64,000 nt of DNA, taken from assembly GCA_038207155.1 (NCBI GenBank), contig JBBRAB010000006.1, positions 62,001 to 126,000 on the forward strand, in the 5' to 3' direction. The notes below the pieces were generated by a model, which was not told where the DNA came from, ran no database searches, and worked only from the letters and a program-made list of their open reading frames with translations. Source of the DNA: FEN-1139 sp038207155. Its GTDB lineage: Bacteria; Myxococcota_A; Polyangia; Polyangiales; Polyangiaceae. The stretch's first letter is position 1. Every line of letters starts with the position of its first letter. Below, piece after piece: positions 1 through 8,040 of the stretch. Made by a program: the position numbers and the translations under genes.

Positions 1-156
1 GACTCCAAGGAGTTTTGGACGGGGGCCGAGCGAGCCCTGGTGGCGCTCGGAGTCGCCGCCATCGAGCCGTTGCAGCTCGCGGTCAACAGCAAGTCTCCTC
101 ACCAGAAGGTGTTCGGTGCGGCTCTCCAGAAACTGCTGGCGCGGCGTAAGTCCTGA
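1..156 (+). CDS. C-terminal end of an unidentified protein (partial)
   Basis: The reading frame is open from the first base and stops at a TGA at 154-156, giving the last 51 residues of a protein whose start lies outside the window. The fragment is helical, rich in Ala and Leu, and ends in a basic KLLARRKS tail. The spacing of hydrophobic residues would suit an alpha-helical repeat of the HEAT type, but this is too short to assign a family. Codon use (GC at third positions) matches the neighbours, so I take it as a real gene end. Confidence 0.5.
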   Translation, partial: DSKEFWTGAERALVALGVAAIEPLQLAVNSKSPHQKVFGAALQKLLARRKS

Positions 157-336
157 GCCGTGGCGCGGCCTTGGATGCGGCTCTTGTCGACTCACCAAGG
201 TGTCACCACGTCGGCACCAATCGCCACCGAGCCGTCGCTGTGGGGGCACTAGCCCGGAGTAGTAACGCCCCAGGTTAGCGTCCTGACCGCCCGATGCCCG
301 GGCTGGCGGGGTCCGCGCCTCATGAGGGACACGACC

Positions 337-1851
337 ATGCGAATCCAACATCTCGGGAACATCTCCACCGCAGCTCTTCTCTTTGGGACCGTCCTGATGC
401 TGGCCGCCTGTGACGGTAGCGATGGAACCACCGGCAATGACGGAGCCACTGGCAAGGACGGCAAAGACGGGGCTTCCGGCCTTGACGGTCTGAGCGGCAA
501 AGACGGGGCTTCCGGAGCCGCCGGGCTGAAGGGCAAGGACGGGGCTCCCGGCGTCGACGGCGTGATCGGCAAGGATGGCAGCAACGGGACCAACGGAGCG
601 GCTGGCGGTAAGGGACTAAGCTCCCTCTTGCTCGCTGACGCCGAGCCGGCGGGTCTTCACTGCTCAGCTGGTGGCGTCCGCATCTCGACCGGTCTGGACA
701 GCAACGCCGACGGCGTCCTGGGCAGTGTCGAGATCACCTCCACGCACTACATGTGCAACTCGACGGCGCACCAGAAAACGCGCGAGCTGCAGTTCGTGTA
801 CACCTCGGATCCGCATTTCGGTATCACGCGCGCCGCGTTCCAGGGTGCCACGACCGTCAGCGCAGTCACCGTCAATACCGAGCTCGTTTCCCAGCTGAAC
901 CTGTTGCCGGCAGTCACCCTGCCGAATGACAACGGAGTCTTTGCCGGACTCCCGGTGGGCGCGATCGACTACGTCATCGAGACCGGTGACCTCGCCAACC
1001 GCGCCGAAACCGGGCTGCTCAAGGCCGCTGTTTCCTGGGGCCAATTCGCCAGCGTGTATCTGGATCAGGTCAAGGTCTTGGATCACAACCAGAAGCCTGC
1101 ACCCATGCTGCTCGCTCCGGGCAACCACGACGTCTCGAACGCCATTGGGCACGCCAAGATCGCTGCTGCTTCAGTCGATGCCACCTCCATGGTGGAGATC
1201 TTCAATCGGATGATGAGTCCAGCCGTCCCGCGCACGACGGCAACCTACAACTATGCCGCCGATCGCGTTCACTACAGCGTCGATGTGGCGGGCGTTCACC
1301 TGGTGTTCGTCAACATGTGGCCCGACAGCGGCGAGCGCGCCTGGCTCGATACCAACCTGAGCTCGGTCGATGCCAGTACCCCGGTGCTACTCTTTACCCA
1401 CGACGAGCCCAGCGTCGAAGCCAAGCACTTTACGGCGCCTGTTGGCGTGGTCGACAGCAAATTCGAGAATCTGCTGGTGGACGCCTACGCCGATGGCGCG
1501 AGCAGCACTGGCGTCACCACGCTCGAGCAGCGTGCGTTCGCCCTGTTCCTTGCCAGCCACAAGAACATCGTGGCGTACTTCCACGGCAACAGTAACTTCA
1601 ACGAGTTCTACGACTTCCAGGGTCCGGATGCGAATATCTCGTTGCCCGTCTTCCGCGTGGACTCGCCGATGAAGGGCGCGGTGTCGGCTGCCGACGAGAC
1701 CAAGCTCTCATTCCAGGTGATCTCAATCGATCCGGAAGCCAAGCGCCTCACCGCGCGCGAGTGCCTCTGGAACAGCGATGCCACCCGCGCGGGCGAGCCG
1801 CTCGTGTGGGGTGCCACGCGCACCATCAGCTTGGCCCCGCGCGCCAACTGA
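337..1851 (+). CDS. Lipoprotein with collagen-like repeats, DUF7151-like and metallophosphoesterase domains
   Basis: Predicted outer-surface calcineurin-like phosphoesterase. Starting at the ATG at 337 gives a clean lipoprotein signal with lipobox LAAC near residue 20; a start at 322 would only add MRDTT. Residues of about 25-90 are Gly-x-y repeats rich in GKDG and GASG. A DUF7151-like stretch follows (GGVRISTGLD ... GVLGSVEI). The rest carries metallophosphoesterase motifs in order: DPHFG, GDLANR, GNHD, a central FTHDEP and a late FHGN in place of the usual GHxH. That last motif is altered, so metal binding may differ from the family. Substrate unknown. It stands alone, convergent with the DUF2141 gene. 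Confidence 0.8.
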   Translation: MRIQHLGNISTAALLFGTVLMLAACDGSDGTTGNDGATGKDGKDGASGLDGLSGKDGASGAAGLKGKDGAPGVDGVIGKDGSNGTNGAAGGKGLSSLLLADAEPAGLHCSAGGVRISTGLDSNADGVLGSVEITSTHYMCNSTAHQKTRELQFVYTSDPHFGITRAAFQGATTVSAVTVNTELVSQLNLLPAVTLPNDNGVFAGLPVGAIDYVIETGDLANRAETGLLKAAVSWGQFASVYLDQVKVLDHNQKPAPMLLAPGNHDVSNAIGHAKIAAASVDATSMVEIFNRMMSPAVPRTTATYNYAADRVHYSVDVAGVHLVFVNMWPDSGERAWLDTNLSSVDASTPVLLFTHDEPSVEAKHFTAPVGVVDSKFENLLVDAYADGASSTGVTTLEQRAFALFLASHKNIVAYFHGNSNFNEFYDFQGPDANISLPVFRVDSPMKGAVSAADETKLSFQVISIDPEAKRLTARECLWNSDATRAGEPLVWGATRTISLAPRAN

Positions 1852-1912
1852 GCCGCGCTGCGCTGCGACCATCCTTGCTGCGCGCTCAACGCTCCGTCAC
1901 GCTTCGCAAAAT

Positions 1913-2353
1913 TCAGTGAAGCCTGGCGGAGAGTCGTAGGACGCCGCTGCGGTACTCAAACTTCGCGTCATCGAAACTCGGAGGACCGAACGTGCCTCGC
2001 GCATCGCGCGACGCGCAGTAGTCTTCCGTCGGTAGCCCGATCGCGTTCGTGTCGAGCTTTCCATTGTTGTTGGCGTCGTGGTAGGCCGACATCCCGTACG
2101 TGCCTGGCTTGACGTTAACGAAGGTGCACACCGCACGCTTTCCTTGGATGCGAACCCACGCGGGCTTCACGGGTCGCTTCAGCCAGCCGTCTTGGACGAA
2201 GAGTCCGCACACGACCTGACCTTGATCACTGGACGGGTGCGTGACGAACTCGATGCGCGACGCAGTCTCTGGCTCACCGTCGGCATGCCCGGCCTTGACT
2301 ACCAAGAGCAGCGCGGAAACGAGCGTCAGCATGCCAAGGCGGTGTAGAGCCAT
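1913..2353 (-). CDS. DUF2141 family secreted protein
   Basis: Small exported protein of the DUF2141 family. An N-terminal signal peptide (hydrophobic LTLVSALLLVV, cleavage after about residue 25) is followed by a beta-rich domain containing the family signature: a GTYGMSAYHDANNNGKLD stretch, then GLPTEDY and FGPPSFDDAKF. The ATG at 2353 is used; a TTG two codons earlier is possible. It lies last on the minus strand after the carotenoid arm, about 76 bp past the SnoaL-like gene. DUF2141 genes often occur beside carotenoid genes in other bacteria, so it may belong to the same transcript. Its biochemical role is unknown. Confidence 0.8.
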   Translation of the reverse strand: MALHRLGMLTLVSALLLVVKAGHADGEPETASRIEFVTHPSSDQGQVVCGLFVQDGWLKRPVKPAWVRIQGKRAVCTFVNVKPGTYGMSAYHDANNNGKLDTNAIGLPTEDYCASRDARGTFGPPSFDDAKFEYRSGVLRLSARLH

Positions 2354-2429
2354 GCTCAATTCTTTGTACCATCTGGCCCCCAGTCAAGTCCCATCAGGGC
2401 AAATAGCCCCCACCCGCCTCCCGTGGGCG

Positions 2430-2864
2430 CTATTTTACCGTAAATTGCGCGATTATCTTCCGAAACACGGGGCCAGCGAGGGGCACCGCGTCGAGCGCAG
2501 AGCTGACCACATCGTAGTAATCGTGCTGCTCGACAATGCGCCCGTCCTCGACCACACAGCGCGTCAGCCCCTCAATTTCAAGCACCCGACCCAGAAAGCC
2601 GGGCTGAAAGCTGAGCTGAAAGCGCCCAAAGATCCGGTCACTTGACTCGACTCCGTCGTCGATCCGCATCGAGAAGGGTGCCCAGCGCGTCGCCATGTGC
2701 CCCATCAGTTTCAGAAAATCCGCTCTCCCTTGAACGCGCTGAATAGGGTTTTCGTAGCGGAGCTCCTCCGCGTAGAGCTCCTTGAGCGCGGCTAGACCCT
2801 GCTCGGGAGCCCCGGTCAGCAGTGACACGGCGGACTGAAGCGATGGGAGCAAGTGGCCTGACAT
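2430..2864 (-). CDS. SnoaL-like / nuclear transport factor 2 family protein
   Basis: A 144-residue cytoplasmic protein with the size and pattern of the NTF2/SnoaL cone fold: an N-terminal helix, the LYAEELRYENPIQRV segment that usually lines the pocket, then beta strands ending in CVVEDGRIVEQHDYYDV. No catalytic residues can be assigned. It sits 108 bp downstream of crtYcd on the same strand and about 76 bp before the DUF2141 gene, suggesting it is transcribed with the carotenoid genes. A role in handling a hydrophobic pathway intermediate is only a guess from position. Confidence 0.65.
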   Translation of the reverse strand: MSGHLLPSLQSAVSLLTGAPEQGLAALKELYAEELRYENPIQRVQGRADFLKLMGHMATRWAPFSMRIDDGVESSDRIFGRFQLSFQPGFLGRVLEIEGLTRCVVEDGRIVEQHDYYDVVSSALDAVPLAGPVFRKIIAQFTVK

Positions 2865-2946
2865 GGTGTCGAGAGCATGGGCGATCTGCGGCTGCCTGCC
2901 AAGACTGCTGATGCTGACCCGCAGCGCGCCGTTAGCCGACCGTTAT

Positions 2947-3003
2947 TTCTCGCGAAGTTCACGCGGGCTTCGCTACTTCTCGCGCCGTTCACGCGGGCTT
3001 CGC
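2947..3003. repeat. Tandem duplication across the crtYcd stop codon
   Basis: Two near-identical 27-base units (2947-2973 and 2977-3003) with a 30-base period; they differ at two adjacent positions. One copy encodes the last residues of CrtYcd (RSPRERREK) and the other lies mostly just past the stop codon and would encode a similar peptide. Confidence 0.8.
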
Positions 3004-3671
3004 AGGGCCTCGTAGACCACCGTCGTGAGCAGCAGCATGCCCAAGCTGTAAAAGGAGTCCTCCACTGGGATGGTTCCGATGCGCCAGCCCAGGATCTCCT
3101 TCGGGTTGTACCAGACGATTTGCCCGGGGATCCCTGCGCCCGTCAGTACCCCGTTCATCATGAGAAAGGGGCCAAGCGACACGAGATAGGTGAGCAGGAA
3201 CCAAGAGAGGTACGCGGGGCGCAAGAGATACAGGGCTGCCAACAGCCCCAAGCTCGTCGCACCCAGCTTCAAGCTTGTGTAGCGCTGCAACGGGTGGGTG
3301 ACCGCGACCGCGAGCCCGACTGACGCGATGCCGAGGAGTATGGCGCGATGCGAGCGCACCAGCGGCGGACGCCGGACGTACTCCCGCAGGCACTCGTAGA
3401 TGAAGAGGCAGGCGTAGGCCACGACGGGGAAAAACAACCACTCCTCAATCGGAAGGTTGCCCAGCCGCAGGCCTAGGACGTAGCGCGGGTCAAACCCCCA
3501 GATCCCGAGCGCCACGAACGCCATATCCCAAGGAACGAACAGCGCCATCATCGCCGCAATGGCCCAGCCCAGTGCCCGCCAGTGACGGTAAAAGGCAACA
3601 CGTCGATCGAAGCTCAGGGCCAGCGGACCCGCCAGTACCCCGAGATCGAGTGCCAGGTACAGCCATTTCAC
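2973..3671 (-). CDS. crtYcd: Lycopene cyclase, fused CrtYc-CrtYd type
   Basis: Membrane protein of 232 residues with two halves, each matching the small lycopene cyclase domain found in actinobacterial CrtYc/CrtYd, archaeal CarRA-like and Bacteroidota enzymes. The first half carries PWDMAF and LGNLPIEEWLFF, the second YNPKEILGWRIGTIPVED. These acidic PxE-E/D motifs are the conserved core. About six to seven hydrophobic segments. It would cyclise one or both ends of lycopene to beta rings; monocyclic product is inferred from the neighbouring cruF and crtD. Its ATG overlaps the crtZ stop (ATGA), implying translational coupling. A 30-bp-period duplication overlaps the stop codon. Confidence 0.88.
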   Translation of the reverse strand: MKWLYLALDLGVLAGPLALSFDRRVAFYRHWRALGWAIAAMMALFVPWDMAFVALGIWGFDPRYVLGLRLGNLPIEEWLFFPVVAYACLFIYECLREYVRRPPLVRSHRAILLGIASVGLAVAVTHPLQRYTSLKLGATSLGLLAALYLLRPAYLSWFLLTYLVSLGPFLMMNGVLTGAGIPGQIVWYNPKEILGWRIGTIPVEDSFYSLGMLLLTTVVYEALRSPRERREK

Positions 3672-4147
3672 GGGCCGCTCCGCCCGAGCAAACGGCGGGC
3701 CTCGTCAAGATAGCGCCCGCCCACCCACAGCAGACCGAAGCACTCCCCCTGGTCGCTGTCGAGGTGCCGGTGATGCTGCATGTGCGCGCGACGCACCGCC
3801 AGCCAATACACGTTGTGGGTCTCGCGCCAGAACTTGAGTCTGCGGTGGATGAAGACCTCGTGCACGAGCGCGTACGCGACCCCGTATAGCGCGATCCCTG
3901 CCCCGATCGCCACCGAGAGCCTAGAGCCCGCCATGCTTCCGAGCATGATGCAGAGCCAGCTGGGCACGGCAAAGACCACGAAGAAGGCATCGTTACGCTG
4001 CAGCCGCCCGCTGCCCTCACGACGGTGGTGATCCCGGTGAAGAAACCAGCAGAAGCCATGCATGAGGTAGCGATGAGCGAGCCAGGCGACCCACTCCATT
4101 GCTAGGAAGGTCGCAAGCACTACCGCGGCAATTTGTAACCAATTCAT
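3668..4147 (-). CDS. crtZ: Beta-carotene hydroxylase, CrtZ family
   Basis: Diiron membrane hydroxylase adding OH to C3 of beta-ionone rings. About 159 residues, typical of CrtZ. All four histidine motifs of the fatty-acid-hydroxylase superfamily are visible in the CrtZ arrangement: HRYLMHG near residue 26, HRDHHRR, HEVFIHRR and HMQHH, between four hydrophobic helices. The ATG at 4147 is chosen; a GTG at 4153 would add two residues. It lies a few bases after cruF and its stop overlaps the crtYcd start. With CrtYcd it would give 3-hydroxylated beta rings. Confidence 0.9.
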   Translation of the reverse strand: MNWLQIAAVVLATFLAMEWVAWLAHRYLMHGFCWFLHRDHHRREGSGRLQRNDAFFVVFAVPSWLCIMLGSMAGSRLSVAIGAGIALYGVAYALVHEVFIHRRLKFWRETHNVYWLAVRRAHMQHHRHLDSDQGECFGLLWVGGRYLDEARRLLGRSGP

Positions 4148-4157
4148 GAGCACCGGA

Positions 4158-4841
4158 TCACCAGCGAGCTGCCCCGAAGAACACCAACATGACGGCGAGG
4201 ACCCAAGGTGCCAGCCGGTTGTCGGGGCGGATCCTCAAACGTTCGACCACGAATAGCAGCAGGAAAGACAGACCCCACCATGCGGCGTAGTTTTGCAGGG
4301 GGATGGTCTGGTTTTCCCATGACCAGAAGCCGAGCGCCACCGCAGCGGGCTCCATGACCCAATCAAACGCGGTCATGGCCGTGGCGCCGACTGCGGCCAC
4401 AGCAAGAGGAGTGGCGAGCCTTGGCCCCAGCCAAGCCTGGACCGCGTGGACCAGGACCGCCCAGTTGAGCCCGATCACTAGCGGCACCCCAAGCAAGCGG
4501 GGGCCCATCCGCCCGCTGTATTGGTAGACGCCGAAGATCCGTCCCGTCGCCACCCCGAGGGCCTCTGTCGCAAACCCGACGACCGCCACACACCCAAAGG
4601 CGAGAGCCAGCTTGAGCTTTGGACCCTTGGCAGCCAGCCCGAGCAGCGCTGCCGTCAGAATCAAGTTGGCGCAAGAGAGGCGGACGAACAGCTCGCGATA
4701 GGGGCTGAGGACACCGACCGTCCCCACGCCGTAAAAAACCAACAAAACCCCAATCAAGAGGCGATGCCGCCGCTCCCCAATCAAGAGGTGATGGAGGCGT
4801 TCTCCCCTTAGGAGACGGTGGCGCTGCGCGTCATCAGCCAC
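4158..4841 (-). CDS. cruF: Carotenoid 1,2-hydratase, CruF family (DUF422)
   Basis: Integral membrane protein of about 227 residues with six to seven hydrophobic segments and the CruF/DUF422 signature: GVYQYS near residue 96 and GVPLVIGLNWAVLVHA, plus FDWVMEPAAV and WENQTIPLQNYAAWW. CruF enzymes add water to the psi end of gamma-carotene or related carotenoids to give the 1'-hydroxy group. The GTG start at 4841 lies inside the end of crtD (8-base overlap), so the two are probably translationally coupled. The first 35 residues are unusually basic and contain a small repeat (RLLRGERLHH / HLLIGERRHR) encoded by duplicated DNA; a start further inside is possible. Confidence 0.85.
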   Translation of the reverse strand: MADDAQRHRLLRGERLHHLLIGERRHRLLIGVLLVFYGVGTVGVLSPYRELFVRLSCANLILTAALLGLAAKGPKLKLALAFGCVAVVGFATEALGVATGRIFGVYQYSGRMGPRLLGVPLVIGLNWAVLVHAVQAWLGPRLATPLAVAAVGATAMTAFDWVMEPAAVALGFWSWENQTIPLQNYAAWWGLSFLLLFVVERLRIRPDNRLAPWVLAVMLVFFGAARW

Positions 4842-6309
4842 AATCCCTCGCTATCCGCTCGCAGGTGATCTTGGCAGACAGCAGGCACAGGGGAATGCCT
4901 CCGCCTGGGTGCACCGTGCCACCGCAGAAATAGAGCCCGCCGATAGTCGAGCTGGCGTTCTGATGACGGAGAAAGGCCGCCCAACGCGAGTTCGAACTGG
5001 CGCCATAGAGTGCGCCTTGATGCGACGAGGTTCGGGCCTCAATTCCGCGCGGATCAAGCACCTGCTCGACCACAATATGGGGCTCGAGCGGCTCTCCCAG
5101 CTGACGTTCGAGCTGATTGAGGACACTGCGACGCACGCGCGCAATGAGGCTATCCCAATCCTGTCCGACGTTGGCGGGAGCATTCACCATCACGAACCAG
5201 TTCTCGCAACCGGCGGGGGCATCGGCTGGTACATCCTTGGCCGTGACGTTGAGATAAATCGTGGGCTCCTCAGCGATGGTTTTGTCCTCAAAGAGTGCCC
5301 GAAACTCCGCCGCGTAGTCGCTGGTAAAAAACACGTTGTGCAAATCCAGTTTGGGAAAGCGTTTGCCCATCCCAAGATAGAAAATCAGAGCCGAACTCGA
5401 GCGTTCCTGAGTGAACAGGCGCTCTGGTGCGGGCTGGTCAGCGAGCAATTGGCGATAGGCCGAAACGACGTCCATGTTGCACACCACCAGGTCCGCCATG
5501 CGCGGACCACTGGCGGTGCTCACTCCCCTGACGCGCTTGCCCTGGACCAGGATCTGATTCACGCGCGTCTCAAACTCAAAGCGCACGCCCAAGTCCTCAG
5601 CAAGGCGATGCAGGTTGCGCGTGATGCTAATCATGCCGCCATCCGGCACGAAGGTCCCGACGTTGTGCTCCAGGTGAGGAATCATGGCCAGTAGCCCGGG
5701 TGCGCGGTACGGGCTCGAGCCGTTGTAGGTCGCCATCCGATCGAAGTACTGCACGAGCCGTGGCTCCTTGAGCCGGCGCAGGTTGGCCTCGTGCAAGGTC
5801 GAAGACAGGTCAAGCGAGCCCGCGTGCATTACAGCATTGAACACTCGGGAATTGACCCAGGTCGACCAAGCGTCGAGCGGGTTCTCCAGAAATAGGCGAC
5901 CCACGAGCTCATAGCAGTGCGCCGCGTGGCGCAGGTAGGCCAAGGTTCGCTCCTGCGGAACGCCCAAGGCCTGCTCTACTTCGGCAGCAAGCGCGGTGGG
6001 CTCGGTAAACCCGCGTAGGAACGTGCCATCCGGGAAAAAATAGTGACAGCCGACCGTCTTGCTTCGGTAGGAAAAGCGCCCCTCGGGCGATTGCCCAGCC
6101 ACCTTGAACAAATCGAGCACCAGCTCAGGCAGCGTGAACAGCGAGGGCCCTGCGTCGAAGCGGAACGCACCAAGCTGCAGCGAGCTGAGCTTTCCGCCGG
6201 GATAGCTGTTGGCTTCGAGCACGGTGACCTCCCAACCGGCAGCACGCAGGCGAATCGCCGAGCCGAGTCCGGCCACTCCTGCGCCAATCACGATGACCTC
6301 TGTTCCCAC
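4834..6309 (-). CDS. crtD: Phytoene-desaturase-family oxidoreductase, likely 1-hydroxycarotenoid 3,4-desaturase
   Basis: FAD-dependent carotenoid desaturase/isomerase family, 491 residues. The N-terminal dinucleotide-binding motif is VIGAGVAGLGSA with E33-type acid (VLEAN) and PGGKLSS; the C-terminus carries the family's YFCGGTVHPGGGIPL flavin motif. A second, separate paralogue (crtI) lies divergently, so this copy is assigned by context to the CrtD step, desaturating C3',4' of the 1'-hydroxylated end made by CruF. A GTG start at 6309 follows a strong AAGGAGG site. First gene of the minus-strand arm. The CrtD versus CrtI assignment rests on context, not on diagnostic residues. Confidence 0.82.
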   Translation of the reverse strand: MGTEVIVIGAGVAGLGSAIRLRAAGWEVTVLEANSYPGGKLSSLQLGAFRFDAGPSLFTLPELVLDLFKVAGQSPEGRFSYRSKTVGCHYFFPDGTFLRGFTEPTALAAEVEQALGVPQERTLAYLRHAAHCYELVGRLFLENPLDAWSTWVNSRVFNAVMHAGSLDLSSTLHEANLRRLKEPRLVQYFDRMATYNGSSPYRAPGLLAMIPHLEHNVGTFVPDGGMISITRNLHRLAEDLGVRFEFETRVNQILVQGKRVRGVSTASGPRMADLVVCNMDVVSAYRQLLADQPAPERLFTQERSSSALIFYLGMGKRFPKLDLHNVFFTSDYAAEFRALFEDKTIAEEPTIYLNVTAKDVPADAPAGCENWFVMVNAPANVGQDWDSLIARVRRSVLNQLERQLGEPLEPHIVVEQVLDPRGIEARTSSHQGALYGASSNSRWAAFLRHQNASSTIGGLYFCGGTVHPGGGIPLCLLSAKITCERIARDCG

Positions 6310-6511
6310 CTGGCTCGCCTCCTTCGTTGTCGGGCCGGGAGTATGTCACATGGGGCTCGCGCTTGACTACCGCCCCCGGGTCTTGCCCGCGCGACGAGCT
6401 GGCCCTACGGACGCCTTGCGCTCCCGTCACGAGTCCGTCTTCCGGACTCTAGGAATGTGGGGGTTGACGGTGCCTCATGCGCGTGTCCAACATGCGGTCT
6501 GAGAAGAGCTC
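6310..6511. promoter_or_regulatory. Divergent control region between the two carotenoid arms
   Basis: About 200 bases separate the crtD and crtI start codons, which point away from each other, so promoters for both arms must lie here or overlap the gene starts. A TTGACG hexamer occurs near 6463 and a TTGACT near 6363 on the plus strand, but neither has a convincing -10 partner. No clear CarA- or ECF-type operator could be read. Confidence 0.4.
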
Positions 6512-8029
6512 ATGAACACAATTGACTCCAAAGGCTCCGATTCGCGGCGCGTCGCCATCATTGGCAGTGGTTTTGGTGGCATTGCCGTCGCACTGCGCCT
6601 GCAGGCCGCGGGTCTGAGCACTGTGCTCTTCGAGGCGCGGGACAAGCCGGGCGGTCGCGCCTACGTTTACGAGCGCGATGGCTTCATCTTCGACGGTGGC
6701 CCCACGGTGATAACGGCGCCTTCAGCCTTCGAAGAGCTGTTTGCTGCAGCCGGCAAGCGCCTAAGCGACTACGTCGAGTTTCTGCCGGTAAAGCCGTTTT
6801 ATCGCCTAATTTGGGACGATGGTGACGCCTTCGACTATGTCGGGGACTCAGATCAGATGGTCGAGCAGATCCGGGCCCGCAATCCCGATGACGTGGAGGG
6901 CTATCTCAAGTTCGTCGACTATAGTCGCCGCGTCTACAAGCGCGGCTACGAAGAGCTGGCTGCCGTCGCCTTTCAGAAGCTGACGGACATGCTGAAGGTG
7001 GCCCCGGCGCTGGCAGCCCTGCGGGCCGATCGTTCCGTATACGACACTGTTGCTCGCTTCGTGAAAAATGAGCACGTTCGGCAGGCGCTGAGCTTTCATC
7101 CGCTGCTGGTGGGCGGTAATCCCTTCGAGACCAGCTCGATCTACACCTTGATCCACTACCTCGAGCGCCACGGTGGGGTGTTTTTTCCTCGCGGTGGCAC
7201 CGGGGCGCTCGTGCAGGGCCTGCTGCGAGCCTATCAAGAGCTGGGAGGCGAGCTGCGGCTGTCTTGCCCAGTGCTCAACGTGGCGGTTGAAACCCAAGGC
7301 ACGCGGACTCGTCATCTGGTCACGACTCCAGGCAATCAGCGCGAGCCGTTCGACTTGGTTGTATCGAATTCCGACGTTCATCACACCTACGCTAAGCTCT
7401 ACCAGGGCAACCCGGCCGCGGAACGCACCGCGCGCAGCCTCAAGCGCAAGCAATGGTCGATGTCCCTGTTCGTGCTCTACTTTGGCACTGACAAGCCGTA
7501 CGACATCGCGCATCACACGATCCTCTTTGGGCCGCGCTACAAGGAGCTGCTCGACGAGATCTTTCACGGTCACAGCCTCCCCAAGGATTTTAGTCTTTAC
7601 CTGCACTCGCCGACGGTCACGGATCCCTCGTTGGCGCCACCCGGTTGCGGTTCATTTTACGTCCTCAGTCCAGTGCCACACCTCGGCAACGCGCCACTCG
7701 ACTGGGACAAACTGGCTGAAGGGTATGCCGACCGCATCCTGAGCGCGCTCGAGACGCACATGCCCGACCTGCGCCGCCATGTGGTGGTCAAGCATTACCT
7801 CACGCCCAAGAGCTTCGAGCGCGACCTATTCGCCTATCACGGCTCGGCCTTCTCCGTGGCTCCCGTGCTCTCTCAGAGCGCGTGGTTCCGTCCTCACAAT
7901 CGCGATCCGAAGATCCCCGGGCTTTACCTGGTTGGCGCAGGCACCCATCCGGGCGCGGGCCTGCCCGGCGTTGTAGCCTCCGCGCGGGCGACGGCTGACT
8001 TGATACTCGCTGAAACGACGCGAGCTTGA
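6512..8029 (+). CDS. crtI: Phytoene desaturase
   Basis: FAD-dependent desaturase converting phytoene to lycopene, 505 residues as in bacterial CrtI. The N-terminus has the binding motif IIGSGFGGIAVA, then LFEARDKPGGRAYVY and FDGGPTVITAP; the C-terminus has the YLVGAGTHPGAGLPGV motif. Start ATG at 6512 follows a GAGAAGAGC site. It is the first gene of the plus-strand arm and its stop lies 11 bases before the preferred crtE ATG. It differs from the crtD paralogue throughout, so the two are not a recent duplication. Confidence 0.92.
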   Translation: MNTIDSKGSDSRRVAIIGSGFGGIAVALRLQAAGLSTVLFEARDKPGGRAYVYERDGFIFDGGPTVITAPSAFEELFAAAGKRLSDYVEFLPVKPFYRLIWDDGDAFDYVGDSDQMVEQIRARNPDDVEGYLKFVDYSRRVYKRGYEELAAVAFQKLTDMLKVAPALAALRADRSVYDTVARFVKNEHVRQALSFHPLLVGGNPFETSSIYTLIHYLERHGGVFFPRGGTGALVQGLLRAYQELGGELRLSCPVLNVAVETQGTRTRHLVTTPGNQREPFDLVVSNSDVHHTYAKLYQGNPAAERTARSLKRKQWSMSLFVLYFGTDKPYDIAHHTILFGPRYKELLDEIFHGHSLPKDFSLYLHSPTVTDPSLAPPGCGSFYVLSPVPHLGNAPLDWDKLAEGYADRILSALETHMPDLRRHVVVKHYLTPKSFERDLFAYHGSAFSVAPVLSQSAWFRPHNRDPKIPGLYLVGAGTHPGAGLPGVVASARATADLILAETTRA

Positions 8030-8040
8030 GCGAGGCGAGC

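Noticed and set aside
421..610. Collagen-like Gly-x-y repeats as a phase-variable tract
   Set aside because: The repeats are imperfect at the DNA level and multiples of three throughout, so slippage would not change the frame.
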